DNA from: CAVYWD01 sp963772225
GTDB lineage: Bacteria > Myxococcota > Myxococcia > Myxococcales > UBA5297
Assembly (NCBI GenBank): GCA_963772225.1
Contig: CAVYWD010000002.1
Location: 1,178,001-1,242,000 of the forward strand
Length of the DNA stretch: 64,000 nucleotides
Reading direction: 5' to 3'
The notes under the pieces were generated by a model, which was given only the letters and a program-made list of their open reading frames with translations, did not search any database and was not told the origin of the DNA. The first letter of the stretch is position 1; each line of letters starts with the position of its first letter. Shown piece after piece: positions 17,880 to 28,873 of this stretch. The translations under genes and the position numbers were made by a program.

Positions 17880-18016
17880 GTCCGGGACCGTGGTAAGGGG
17901 TTAGGTTCGCACCTCCATCTTGCCGCGGTCCCGCCTTTCACCAAAGCAAATCTTGAATGCCGCCGTTGTTGCAAGAATGATGCGAAATCGGGCCGGAAAA
18001 TGAGGGGATCGGTCAG
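16836..18016 (-). mobile_element. IS-B copy 1 (IS4-type insertion sequence), truncated at its left end
   Basis: From about 16850 to 18016 this sequence is essentially identical to 18412-19578, a constant offset of 1562 bases. The right terminal repeat (ending GGGATCGGTCAG at 18016) is present. The left end, with the last 3' codons of the transposase and the left terminal repeat, is missing and is replaced by the edge of the IS21-like element. It is inserted in the RHS/YD gene, whose sequence resumes at 18017. Confidence 0.85.
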
Positions 18017-18204
18017 GTCTGGCCCATCGGTTCCCGCGTCACCACCAGGTTCCCGCGCGAATCATAGGTGTAACGCGTCGTCTCTTGGTCCGGGTTCGTC
18101 TCGCTGACCAGGCGCCCGGCCTCGTCATATTCCTTGACTGTGGTTAGATCCTGACCATATGAGTCGAGGCACTTCACATTGAAGTCATCATCCACTGTAT
18201 AGAC
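18017..18204 (-). pseudogene. RHS/YD-repeat gene, distal piece beyond IS-A
   Basis: About 62 codons read 'VDDDFNVKCLDSYGQDL...' and a YD repeat 'YTYDSRGNLVV'. When IS-A and one copy of its 10-bp target duplication are removed, this piece joins in the correct frame to the frame ending at 21035 (...HSGLVQVYT + VDDDFN...). At 18017 it is cut again by IS-B copy 1, and the rest of the gene is not in the window. Confidence 0.85.
18195..18204. repeat. Target site duplication of IS-A (left copy)
   Basis: CTGTATAGAC occurs here and again at 21035-21044, directly outside both terminal repeats of IS-A. The 10-bp length fits the IS4 family. The reading frame of the host RHS gene is preserved across it when the element is removed. 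Confidence 0.9.
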
Positions 18205-18285
18205 CAGCCCTTTCAAGGTGCGTTCTTTCTCTTTGTTTTCCGCAATGCTAGCAAGCGAGCAGTGGAAACATGAGGGTGTCTTCGG

Positions 18286-19578
18286 CTGAGCCATCCCCTC
18301 ATATCAGCCCCATTTCGTCGCACCACACTCGCTGATGCGTGAACGCCTGCCAGAAGGATTCCCAAAGTCGTTCCGCGGCGTTCTCGAGTTTTCCGAGGGC
18401 ACCGCGGAAGTACTCGCGCCCCTGGCGAAAGAACGAGTGGGTGCGCGAGGTCACGGTGTTGGCGCGCAAGCACCGGTCGAGTCCGAGTTGCTCGCCGGCG
18501 TGGCCGAGAAGAGTCAGCAACACGACGGCGATGGCGATGACCAGGGTCATGCGATCTCGGCGGTCGGGGCGATCGATGCTCACGTACAGAGCGCCAAGGC
18601 CGAAGCGCCAGTCCTTTTCGTCCCGGAAGTTCTCCTCGATGGTAAAGCGGCGGCCATAGAGTTTCACGAGCCTGTCGGCGGATTCCTTGATGCTAGTTGC
18701 AAGCAACCACTCCTCCTTCATCGCAGCGCGCTTCACGGCGACCACCGCCTCCACCTCGAACTTGTCGCCCGTGACCCTGGCATGGGACAGCAGCAGCGCG
18801 CGTCCGTTGCTGGGTACCCATTCGCCGCCACTGCGCGCCGTGCCGGCGGCGTCGCGCACCGTGATGCACTTGCGGAACCGAATGACGAAGTCGAAACCGA
18901 GCTCGCCCTTGAGCATGTCGTAGAGCTTGGTATCGCCGAAGCCTCGGTCGGCCAGGATGCGGACCTGCTGGATGGAGTCCGGCAGCAACCGTTTGAAGGT
19001 CCGCAGCAAGTCGTCCTCATGCTTGTTTCGCTGCTCCGTCAGCTCCTCCGCGGTGACAGTCTTCCACACCAGCGGCGTTGCTCGACCGTGGCGTGTGACG
19101 AGGTTGAGGGCGATGCGGTGTCGCGTGCCGTCGGCATACTCCGTCCAGTCAAGGGAAGCAGTCACTTTCGAGCGGTTGCCGAGAACGAATCTCACGTAGT
19201 CCGTTTCGGCATCCTCCAATCGGATCTTCTCATTGCTCAGGAAGCGGTCGAACTGCTTGATGGCGTGCTTGGGGCTGGTGCCTCGGGCGGACGCTTCTGC
19301 GCGGCCGATATTTGCGACGCCCGCCAAGGCAGCGTTCGTGACGCCGATGACCGCATGGGCGATCGATTCAATCTGCTTGGCGTGGAGGCAGGACTGCGCG
19401 AAGATGCTCTCGACTGCTTGCTCGATGGCTTGGGCGTGCATGTCCGGGACCGTGGTAAGGGGTTAGGTTCGCACCTCCATCTTGCCGCGGTCCCGCCTTT
19501 CACCAAAGCAAATCTTGAATGCCGCCGTTGTTGCAAGAATGATGCGAAATCGGGCCGGAAAATGAGGGGATCGGTCAG
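18286..19578 (-). mobile_element. IS-B copy 2, complete IS4-type insertion sequence (1293 bp)
   Basis: The ends are imperfect inverted repeats: CTGAGCCATCCCCTCATAT at 18286-18304 and, on the other strand, CTGACCGATCCCCTCATTT at 19578-19560. A perfect 9-bp target duplication TGTCTTCGG flanks it at 18277-18285 and 19579-19587. It is inserted near the 3' end of the IS-A transposase gene. Its near identity to copy 1 shows recent movement. Confidence 0.95.
18299..19441 (-). CDS. IS4-type transposase of IS-B
   Basis: The 380-residue DDE transposase has the catalytic Asp in SLDWTEY, the second Asp in ILADRGFGD, and the IS4 signature Y-R-E-K as YGRRFTIEENFRDEKD. An N-terminal helical DNA-binding part covers about residues 1-90. 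The start ATG is at 19441 and the stop at 18299, 13 bases from the left end, so the gene fills the element. It looks intact and functional. Confidence 0.92.
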   Translation of the reverse strand: MHAQAIEQAVESIFAQSCLHAKQIESIAHAVIGVTNAALAGVANIGRAEASARGTSPKHAIKQFDRFLSNEKIRLEDAETDYVRFVLGNRSKVTASLDWTEYADGTRHRIALNLVTRHGRATPLVWKTVTAEELTEQRNKHEDDLLRTFKRLLPDSIQQVRILADRGFGDTKLYDMLKGELGFDFVIRFRKCITVRDAAGTARSGGEWVPSNGRALLLSHARVTGDKFEVEAVVAVKRAAMKEEWLLATSIKESADRLVKLYGRRFTIEENFRDEKDWRFGLGALYVSIDRPDRRDRMTLVIAIAVVLLTLLGHAGEQLGLDRCLRANTVTSRTHSFFRQGREYFRGALGKLENAAERLWESFWQAFTHQRVWCDEMGLI

Positions 19579-20900
19579 TGTCTTCGGTTGAAGGTTCTCG
19601 GTTGCCGCGGCTTCTTTGGACCACGTGGATGTCGACGGAACTTCAGCAAGTCAACTTCTCCAGCGAGGTCGACAAGCACCTTGGCGACCTCGCTGGTTGG
19701 GGCTGCCTGGAATACTCGCCACGCTTTGGGCGGGATCGCGATCTCCATGCCTCGCCGGGTGCCGGCGATTTCGTCGGCCAGGTAATAGGCCGATACCTCT
19801 TCTTGGATCTTTTCGGCTCCGTGCTCGGCGCGCAAGGCGGCCTTGATGACCGAGATAACGTTGTAGGCGACCAAGGCCACACAGAACGCGAAGAGCGCTG
19901 CCTTCGGATAGCCCAACGTATTGAGCTCGCCTTCCAGGGTTGCCTCCAGCTCCTGAAATGCCAACTCGATGCCCCACCGCTTTCGGTAGACAGCGCCGAC
20001 GGTTGTGCCGAGAGTATCTGGTGGGAGATTCGTCAGGATGTGAAGTTCCCGGTCGCCATCACGCGTCGCCTTCTGAAGCTTCAGGGTAATACGGCGGGCG
20101 AGGAGCGAGTTCCCGGTGTCATCCCTCAGCTTCACCTCCTGTTCCCAAACCTCGGCGCCATCGATGGTGCCGCAGCGACGAAGACGGCCGATCGGTTTCC
20201 ACGGCACATTGATGCGGTGGTGCCTGACGATGAAGAGCCCCTCTCGACGGGCAATGCCGAAGAGCAGGGCGCAGGTGCAGAAGTTGCGGTCAGCGATCCA
20301 CACGTCCCTCGGCGCGACCTTCGCCAACACCGCTTCAGTGAGCGAGCGCTCCTGGGCGTGGCCATCCTCGCAAGGGATCACATCGGTTACTTGCAGGAGG
20401 CGCGGATCCAGCACGACCAATGCAAACCCTGGCAGCGGGCCCGCTGCGGTCTTGCGCAGCTCGGAAATCCGATGCTCCGTGGCCGCCAGGTGATTCCCGT
20501 CGAGGATCCGAGCTCGATACCCTGGAAGGAGTTCCGGAAGCGATGCCTTCATGCTTTCGATCAACGGAACAGTGCGACCGGCGACGTGCTTGACCAATGC
20601 CGCACCGACCCCCGGCTCGATTCCGTCGACCTTGTTGTACAGCGACTGTACCGAGACCTCAATTCGGCGCCGATTGGCTTGATAGGCGGCGTGAAGCGAC
20701 GGCCGGATGCGGTGAACCACGAGGCTCATCAAGTCGACGACTGTGGAGAACAGCAGCGTCCGCGTGTATTGCGTTTCAGCGCTCGCGCCAAACACGGCAT
20801 CAACATCTTCGGAGCGCAGCGCATGCTCGAGTGTCCCACGCGCCATCACGCTAATCGGGCTCTGTTCAATGAACGGAGCGAACACCTTGCCAAGAATCAT
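19575..20900 (-). pseudogene. IS4-type transposase of IS-A, C-terminus cut by IS-B
   Basis: The protein has the DDE set of the IS4 group: ILDGNHL, WIADRNFC and the YRKRWGIELAFQELE signature. The current frame gives 441 residues and ends at a TGA created by the IS-B end. Its original last codons lie at 18213-18276 on the far side of IS-B ('HVSTARLLALRKTKRKNAP'). Joining 20900-19579 to 18276-18213 gives 1386 bases, exactly 462 codons, so the ancestral protein had 461 residues. Whether loss of the last 20 residues inactivates it is unknown. Confidence 0.9.
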
Positions 20901-21034
20901 GCGTTGGCCTTTCGACGGGCGCCCCGGTTTGGACGCGCCCAGGAGAGGCCAGATCCATGGCAGATTCTCAGGACCCGCACAATAGAGTCGAAATCCCGCA
21001 GCAACACCAACTACTTACGACCTTTAAAGGGCTG

Positions 21035-24000
21035 CTGTATAGACCTGAACCAGCCCCGAGTGGATCTTCGTGTTTCGACCCATCTTGTCGTATTCGTAGG
21101 TCGTCACGTGCTGGTCCGCGTCCTGGAGCCCCACCTGGTCCCCGAATATGTCGTATCTGTGGACTACCGTTTTGCCGTCAGCATGGATTTCCTCACTCAG
21201 CAGGCCGCCCGCATCCCAGGTCTGGCCATTGACGTTCCCCCTGGCGTCTCGCACCGCTACCTGACGTCCCAAGGCATCGTAATAGGTCTGGGTCGTCGGG
21301 CTGGTGTTCTCGATGCTCCCGTCCGGCTCGCGCACCGCGACCTGCGGCTGAACCTCCGTGACCACTTGGTTGTTGGCGTTGTAGCGGAAGGTGGTGATCC
21401 AGTCCGCATTCCGGACATCGCTCTGCGTGAGCACGTTTCCCCAGCGGTCGAAGGTCTGAAAGATCACCGGGCGAGAATCAGGCCAGTCGTCTCCCGGATT
21501 CCAAACATCCCCTCGCGTGGGGAGCGTCTCTTTCAGCACTCGACCGAGCAGATCGAGCTCGTTATCGGTTCGGCGAAGCAACGACGGGTCGAGCTGGTCG
21601 ACCTGCTGCGCGCTCCCAAACGCGCCAAGGTTCACGCCTGGGTCGGAGGTTCCTGCGCTTCCAGCACTGGTGATGAGCGATGTCTGGCGCCCGAGTTGGT
21701 CGAACAAGTTGACCTTGACGTTGCCGTCGCCGCTGTTGGTCCGCCAAAGCCGCCCCGCCTGATCGTAGTCGAAGTACTCCGTGTTGCTTTCCGGGGCGCC
21801 GTTACCTGTGGTGCACCGTTTTACCATCTCGCCGTAGGCGTTATATTCCATCACCGTTCGGATTGAGCCGGCAGCCGACTGATCGACGATGCTCACCTGG
21901 CCCGTGTCGTCCAGCATGCTCGTGCTCGCTGGCGTAATAATTGCGGTCTGCTGCCCCAGCGCATCGTATTCGAAGTATGTGTAGAGGGTGTGCTGCAACC
22001 GCTGTCCAGCGATTCCATCATCGCTCGTCACGGTCCTCCACTGATGGGCCAGACGCCCCGCTGCATCATAGGAGTGGAAGCTGCTGTTCCCTTCCGCGTC
22101 GGTCGTCTGCTTCACATGCCCGAGGGCATCGTACGCGCTGAGTGTCTCTCGGTCGTCCTTGCCCACGGGGTAGGCAACAAACCCGTCCTCGCCTGCATGG
22201 GCGGCCCCGTGCGCAAATTCGATCTGCGCAACCACGTTACCGTAGGCGTCGCGCTTGAACAGCGTCAACGTTCTGAACTCCTGCGGAAAGTCGGACGACT
22301 CGTGGTACCCCGTCGGTGCTGACACAGCCGTGGTGCGACCGAGCGCGTCGTAATAGTAGTACGTGACGTGCTGTAAGGCATCGGTGGTACTTGTCAGATT
22401 TCCGACAGCATTGTAACCATAGCGAGTGGTCAGGTCGCCATGCGTGCTGCTGCCATCCGACTCGTCGCTGTACTCCACATTGACGCGAGTCTCGCTGACC
22501 TTTCGATTGAGCTTATCGTAGGCCCAGCCGGTTGTTCGATCATCCTCACTGCCCTGCGGCACCGCGAAGCCTCGTGCAGCGGTCCAAAACGCGCTGGGAT
22601 TTGCGTACTCAACGCGCTTGGTCACATTCCCGGCTGCATCGTAGTCTTGAGTACTAACGAAACCCATCGCGTCGATGGTGGCGACCTCCTGGCCCCGCCG
22701 ATCGAAGTAGTGGGTTGTCGTCGCCCAGGTGTCTGTGGTCTGGTCCTCGAGCGACTTGACCTCGACGGCCTGCCCAAAGGCGTCATAGGTATACTCGACC
22801 ACAGCCGCTCCGAAGTAGCTCTGGCCCATTCCGTTGCACACCCACACCGTTGGCTGGGTAACCTTCACCGCACGGCCGAGCAGATCGTACTCAGTCGTAA
22901 TCACACGTGCGTCCGACTCCTTGAGCATCTGAGCCACAGTGGACGCGTCGGGCTCCGTGGTCCCATATGCTTTCACGTCAACCGCTTGGGCGTAACGCTT
23001 GAGGGCTGTCACATCTCCGAAAGTGTCGCGCTCGTATTTGGTCACGTAACCAGCCGCGTCCTCCGTTGTAGCCAAACGCCTCTGCCTGCCCGAGCGCGTC
23101 GACGTCGCCGACCACATTCCCCATCGCGTCGTACGCGAAGGACTCGGTCTGGTCGGCAGAACTCGCGACGACCGCGTTCGCTATTTGGCTGCCGGTCGCG
23201 CCGGGGGCGAGGCCGGAGGTCGCCTTCGCGTAGAGCGTGTGCGAAGTGGCGCGCCCAGTCCCGTCGTAGCTCGTCTGCTGCACATAGCCGAGCGCGTCGA
23301 CCGCGTACACCAGCCGCCCCGCCCCGTCGTAGGCGTTGAGCGTGGTCCGATCCGCCGCATTTGCCGCGGGCCGCCCAGTCACCACCCCGCTGGCATCCAC
23401 GACCGGCGCGCTCCCCGCCGCGATGGTCTGAGCGTAGGCAGTGCTGGCGATGAGGTGCCCGACTCCGTCATAGCGGTATTCAGTGACAGCGCCCCCGGCA
23501 TCGACGCCGAACACCTGCCGGTTCACCGAGTCGTACACGGAGCTGGTGACGCGCCGCTCGCCGGAGAGCGCACCCGCGGCCCCCAGCGCCGAGGCGATCG
23601 CCTCCACGCCGGGCGCCGCCGCGCTCGCCGTCGGGGCCGGGATCCGGGTCGCAAACGCGATCCGCTGCACCACGTTACCGTTCTGGTCGTAGACGTGCTG
23701 CATTACCCCGCCGAGCGCGTCGACGGAGTAGACGAGCCGGCTCGCGTGGTCGAACGCGTTGACGTTCACCCGGTCGGCGCCGCTCGCCACTACCTGCCTC
23801 GGATCCACGCCTGCGCCGACCGTGTTGGAGTAGGCGATCTCCTTGACCAGGTTGCCGTCGTTGTCGAATACCTGCTGGGTGACCGCGCCCGTCCCATCGA
23901 CGCTCCAAGTGAGGCGGTTTGCGGCGTCATAAACACGCCGGATGTGCGCGTCGTGCGCGGCATCGGCGATGCTCGAGACCGCGGCGGATAGGCCCGCCGC

Positions 24001-27000
24001 GGAGATCGACGTGCCAGCCGGCAGGCGTTGCGCGTACGCCACCCGCTCCACCACGTTCCCGTTCCCGTCGTACTTCTGCGCCACCACCGCGCCGGTGCCG
24101 TCCACGGTGAAGATCGCGCGATTGAGCGCGTCGTAGACCGTGCGCACGTCCAGGTCGTGCGCCGCGTCCTCTACGACCTTCGGCGCCGTCCCCGGGTCCC
24201 AGCTCCCGAGCGCGATTCGGTTGGCGTAGGTTCTCCGCTCAATCACATTTCCGTTTCCGTCATAGACGAGCCGGGTCACACCGCCCTCACCATCGACGGT
24301 ATAGGTGAGCCGTCCGTCCCGATCGTAGACGTTCCGGACAACCGCATCGGGCTGCCCCGGAGCGGCCGCGCGAAAGCGCGCGTCGATCTCCGATGCGCGG
24401 ACTGCCTTGCCCAGCCCCGACAGTCTGATCGGCGCGCTATACGCCGTCGTGCGCACCGTTCGACCTTCTGCGTCGTACTCGATCTTCTGGACGCCGCCCG
24501 CCGCGTCCACCGTGTAGATGAGCCGGTTGTCGGCGTCGTACACGTACCGCGTCACCTGACCATTCGCGTCGGTGCCGCTCACCACGTTCCCGTTCGCGTC
24601 GTACTCGAACTTCTGCGTCAGCGCGAGCCCGTTCGGATCTACCACGGTCTTCGTCCGCCGGCCCAAGGCGTCATAGACGTTCTGCGTGACCGTCCCGCCG
24701 GGGCTCGTCACGGTGAGGATCCGGCCGCGCGCGTCGTACGCGTAGCGCGTGACCAGGTTCAGGCCGCTCGGATCGACGGCCTGGGTGACCACCTCGCCCT
24801 TGGCGTCATAGGTGGTCTCGGTCACGACGCCGTTCGCGTCGGTCGTGCGAACAGCGTCGCCGAACGCGCTGTATTCATAGCGCGTCGTGAGCGCGAGCCC
24901 CGAGGGGTCGACCGTCCGGGTAAGCAACCGGTTGGCCGCATCATAAACATACGCGACCAGGTTCCCGTTCGCGTCCGTGGTCTGGACGAGCCGATCGGTT
25001 GCGTCGTACTTGCTTTGCGTGCTCACCACCGTCGACCCGTCGAGCGGCGTCTCGGTGCGAAGGAGGTTCCCGTCTTGATCGTAGCTGTAGGTGGTCTTGT
25101 TGCCATTGCCGTCGACGATGCTGCGCGTCTGCCCGTTGCGCGTGTGGGTCGTCGTGACCTGCACGCCCTCCGGAGTCGTCTGCGTGACGCTGCGGCCGGC
25201 TGTGTCGTATTGGTAGCGCGTGCTGTTGCCCAATGCGTCGGTCTGGCTCAGCACGCGGTCGAAGGCGTCGTAGGTGCTCATGCGCTGGGCATTGGTCGGG
25301 TCGACCACCTGCACCACCCTCCCCAGCCGATCGTATTGCTCCCGGCTCCCCCCTCCGTTCGCGTCGACCGAGCGCACCAGTCGTCCGAAGGCGTCGTACT
25401 CCGCGCTCGTCTGGACGTTCAGGTGGCTGGCGTCGCCTGCGTCGGCGACGCTCGAGGTCTCGAGCCCGCGGCGATCGTAGCTCGCCGTGTCGACCCGTGC
25501 CTGCGCCCCGCTCAGCGCCTGCGTTGACCTCACCACTTCACCGAAAGCGTCGTACGCCGACGTGGAAACCGCGCCGAGCGCGTCGGTGGTCTTCACCATC
25601 TCGCCGAGCGCGTCGTATGCGTACGCCGTGGTCCGGTTGGACGCCGAGGCCTTCTCCGCCGCCGCGAGCGCAGCCGCCGACGCCTGATTGGATGCGCTCG
25701 ACAGGACGCCGCCTCCCAGGGCGGCGAGTGCAGCGGCGTCGAGGCGCGTCGCCAGCTGGGTCTTGCTCGTGAGGTGCCCGAGGGTATCGTACTTGAGCTC
25801 CGACACCTCGCCCGCGGCATTCACCGTGTACCGCAGCCGCCCCGCATCGTCGTAGAAGAAGGCGGTCCGATTTCCATTTGCATCCGTGCTGCTCGTTTGC
25901 CGCCCGGCCGCATCGTAGGTGTAAGTCGTCGCGTATTGCTTCCAGATCGCCTCAATCTGGTCCGTGGTCTGGTTCCCGGTCAGGAGCGCCGCGCCGACCG
26001 CCGACAGCTCCGCCGTGACCCTGCCCTGAACGTCGTAGCGCGCGAGCAGCGTGCGCTGATCCTCAGTCCCCTGAGCCACGGTTGACGCCGTACAATTGCC
26101 GACCGCGTCGTAGGTGTATGACGTCACCGTGCCTTCCGCGTTGGTCTGCGTCGACAGGCGCCCCAGCGCATCCCAGGTGGTGATGCTGGAATGGTCCTCC
26201 TTGTTTGATTTCGGGCGCAGCGCCGCGAGCGTGGAGCTCGCCGTGACCGGCCCGTTCGCCTTGTTCGCGTAGCGGATGGTTTGAGCCACCCGAGCGTTCA
26301 CGTCGTAGACAATCTCGGTGAGGTAGCCCTCCCCATCCACCTGGGCGACCATCTGCCCGCGGGCGTTGTAGTAGCTGAAGCTGTGAATATCGGCAGGGTC
26401 GATTGAGGGGAGCAGCCCAGCCAACGAGTCGCTCGCCCGCGCCGCGGCCAGCTGCCCAGCGATGCTCGCCGCGTCCGTGAAGCCCGGCACCTTCTGCGCG
26501 TAGCGGATCGTCTCCACCGGGCGCCCGGTCGCGTCATACCGCGTCTCGGTCAGATACCCTTCGCCGTCGACCACCGCGCGGACCCTGCCGTCCTTGTCGT
26601 AGACGGTCGTCGCCGTCCGGTCCGTCGGGTCCCTGGCCACCGTCGTGGTCACCACCCCGGCCGTCACCTGTTCGAGCACCGCCGCGGACGAGGTGGTCGC
26701 GTTGTTCGCGTCCCCTGCGTACACCGCCACGATCGAGTCCGTGCCCGCGGGCAAGTTCACTCGATTGATCGTCAGCGTCGTCACGCCGTTCACGAGCGCC
26801 GCGCTGCCCAGGACCGTCGTGCCGCTCACGAACGTTACCTGCCCGGTGGGCTGATTCCCGGTGACGCGCGCGGTGAGCGTCAGGGTATCGCCTTGGGTGA
26901 CACCTTGTGACGATCTTGTCAGCGTCACGTAGACCGGAGCCGCGAGCACCTCTTCCGTCACTGCCGTGGACGTGCTGCCCCCGTTGCTCGCATCTCCTGA

Positions 27001-28398
27001 GTACACCGCCGTCAGGCTGTCGAGCCCAGCGGGCAAGCTGCTCACTGTGATCGCCCCGAAGCCGCCGCTAAGCATGGCGCTCCCAAGGACCGTGCTCCCC
27101 GAATAGAACGTGACCGTGCCGGTCGGATCGCTCCCCAGCACCCTCGCGGTGAGCAGAACCGGCGCGTTTTGCGCCGCATAGTTGCCAGGGGAGGTCGTCA
27201 AAGAAGTGATGGTCGTCGACGGGGTCACCGTCTGCGTGAACTTCAAGACACTCGTCCCATTCTGACTGTCTCCTGAATAGGTGGCAGCGAGCGTCACGGT
27301 CCCTACCGGCAAGTCCGCGCCCGCCCACGCGCCAATCTCGGGATAGGCTGACATCACCCGGTCTGGATGAACGAAGCCTGGAATGCTCTGAGAAGTGCGT
27401 AGTCCAGAGGTCAGCTGTGCGCTCTCCACGTAGAAGTCGATGTCGCTGGCCGGGCCAAACGGCGCTCCCGTTCGGAAACTTGCACCTGTCACGGAACTGC
27501 CGCGCACGCCAATCACGCCATCGGTAATCCCGCTCGCTTCGAGAGCAGCCTGAAGCTCGCCCCTTGCCTGGGCGAACTGTTCAGCGCTTGCGAAGCCACG
27601 AGGCACCAATCCCTCTGCGGCCGACCGAAAGAGACCGATCGCCGAGCCCAGTTGCCCGATCCCGCCAATCGCAGAACTGAGTCCATGAGCGAACAGTCGC
27701 GTCCAATACTCCCCTTGGGACACACTTTGCGCCACTGCCTGCTCGACTCTCCGCTGCTGAGCCTCCGCTGAAGCCGCACCGGAGAGGCACCCGCCTTGGC
27801 AAGGTTCTCGGGTTCGCATATAGGGCCGCAGCATCGATGGCGGGACTGGAATCCCGACGAGCGGAAAGTCCACGTGACCGAAGAAATTCGGTGACCTCAA
27901 CTCAGTCGGGTTGTCGGGCCTCGAAGCAGGCGAGGGACTGCGCGTTTGCGCCGGGTCCGGCTTGTTCGGCTGCGCAGTCTGCTTCGGCGTCTCCGCGTCC
28001 GTCGGGCTCGTCGGAGCGACTTGGGGAGCAATGCTCTTTGCGCCGCTGCTCGCCGCGGGCATTGGCGAGGCGCCCGGCGAGATCGGAGCGGAAACTGGAG
28101 CGGGTGGTGGTCCCTGGATCCCTACGCAGTGTCCATCCGAGCAGTTGAGTGCGACAGTGTCATAACCGGTCGGGTCCACCCCGCTCAGCGGGTTGTTCCC
28201 GATGTACGAGTACGGGTTGATCGCCTGGCTGTTCGCCGGGTTCGAGATAATCGGGTCGACGCTCAGAAACCTCCCCATCCGGTAGTCGTACACCCGGCCA
28301 TTCATGTGGATGAGATACACCTCATCCAAATGCTCATGCGTCGTGAAGCCATCATTGGTCGTGAGGCCGACCTCGCTCGCGCGGAGGCGTTCGAACAC
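21035..28398 (-). pseudogene. RHS tip cassette 3 (nucleotidyltransferase-like) fused in frame to an Ig-like/YD-repeat protein
   Basis: The frame opens at GTG 28398 with the C-terminal RHS core (GRVYDYRMGRFLSVDP...NPYSYIGNNPLSGVDPTGY). A Pro-rich linker and a toxin-like domain follow; the latter has GVRGSSVTGASFRTG and SDIDFYV, the G-S and D-x-D pattern of nucleotidyltransferases. Near 27320 the sequence changes in frame ('PEIGAWA' to 'GADLPVGTVTL') into about three Ig-like domains (about 370-590 of the frame), then into some 1,200 residues of YD repeats. A frame change near 23070 (GGC TAC AAC then GAGGACGCGGC) splits the YD region. IS-A ends it at 21035. It is a chimera and then a broken gene; no immunity gene for the tip is left. 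Confidence 0.8.
28162..28396 (-). repeat. RHS C-terminal core, third and shortest copy
   Basis: This segment repeats the last 78 codons of the RHS core found at 29686-31002 and 32328-33643, ending at the same DPTGY point where the tips diverge. Confidence 0.9.
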
Positions 28399-28560
28399 CG
28401 CGCGCGCTGTTGACGATCGCCGTCACGTTCCTCGCGTAGTCGTACCCGTAGGTAGTGGCGATGTCGTGCGCGCCCTTCTGCGCGTCCGTCACCCGCTGCG
28501 TCGTCTGGACGAGCTTCCCCGACGTCACAGAAGCGCTCGAGAAATGAAGACGCAAGGACG
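28399..28560 (-). pseudogene. RHS core fragment upstream of cassette 3
   Basis: On the minus strand this codes 'SGKLVQTTQRVTDAQKG...' and 'AIVNSAR', which aligns with 'RGKLVQTTQQVTDARKG' of the main RHS protein (near 34200). It is then joined, out of frame, to 'VFERLRASEVG', which lies much further along the core. A deletion inside an older core copy explains the junction. Confidence 0.75.
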
Positions 28561-28561
28561 C

Positions 28562-28873
28562 CTATCCCTCCTTTCTCGTTTCCCACGGAGAACCGATGCC
28601 TTTTCGAACCGCGCAATACCCCAAAGGAAGTCCTGCGAGCTCCACAAGACCTCCATCTAGCTCCAGTATCTCGTCGAGCCGGACGAGCTGCAGAACCGAC
28701 GAGTCGAAGTCATCATTTCCGCAATGAAACTGCCAAGATATTTCTCCTTCTGAGTCGAGATCATGCGAAACATAGAGAACAGGCATCCCTCTCTGTGTTA
28801 CATGAGTCGTGGTCACCACTGGCGCGTCTGGAGAAACGTCAAAGTTCAAACCAGGAGGCTTCATTTGTCCCAT
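28562..28873 (-). CDS. Candidate immunity protein for the HNH tip
   Basis: This small gene (103 residues, ATG at 28873) overlaps the end of the HNH-tip gene by 13 bases, the usual place for the immunity partner of an RHS toxin. The product is soluble, acidic and contains 'GMPVLYVSHDLDSEGEISW' and 'LQLVRLDEILELDGGL', a pattern seen in a family of uncharacterised small bacterial proteins. I do not assign a named family. The gene is intact, unlike much of the locus. Confidence 0.7.
   Translation of the reverse strand: MGQMKPPGLNFDVSPDAPVVTTTHVTQRGMPVLYVSHDLDSEGEISWQFHCGNDDFDSSVLQLVRLDEILELDGGLVELAGLPLGYCAVRKGIGSPWETRKEG

Larger units (their letters stand above)
18205..21034 (-). mobile_element. 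IS-A, IS4-type insertion sequence interrupted by IS-B copy 2
   Basis: Terminal inverted repeats are CAGCCCTTTCAAGGTG (from 18205) and, on the other strand, CAGCCCTTTAAAGGTC (from 21034). They are flanked by a perfect 10-bp target duplication CTGTATAGAC at 18195-18204 and 21035-21044. Without the nested IS-B and its 9-bp duplication the element is 1528 bp, a normal size for the IS4 family. It interrupts the RHS/YD gene without other damage. Confidence 0.92.

Noticed and set aside
16836..19578. Composite transposon bounded by the two IS-B copies
   Set aside because: The DNA between the copies is only interrupted RHS and IS-A sequence, copy 1 has lost one end, and each copy's surroundings are explained by separate insertions.
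16821..19591. Two long, nearly identical plus-strand frames over the IS-B copies
   Set aside because: They are antisense to the IS4-type transposase genes, which carry the DDE motifs.
24028..25527. Plus-strand frame of 499 codons opposite the YD repeats
   Set aside because: Its product repeats 'VVRR/VHRV' patterns that follow the YD repeat period on the other strand; no start signal and no family.
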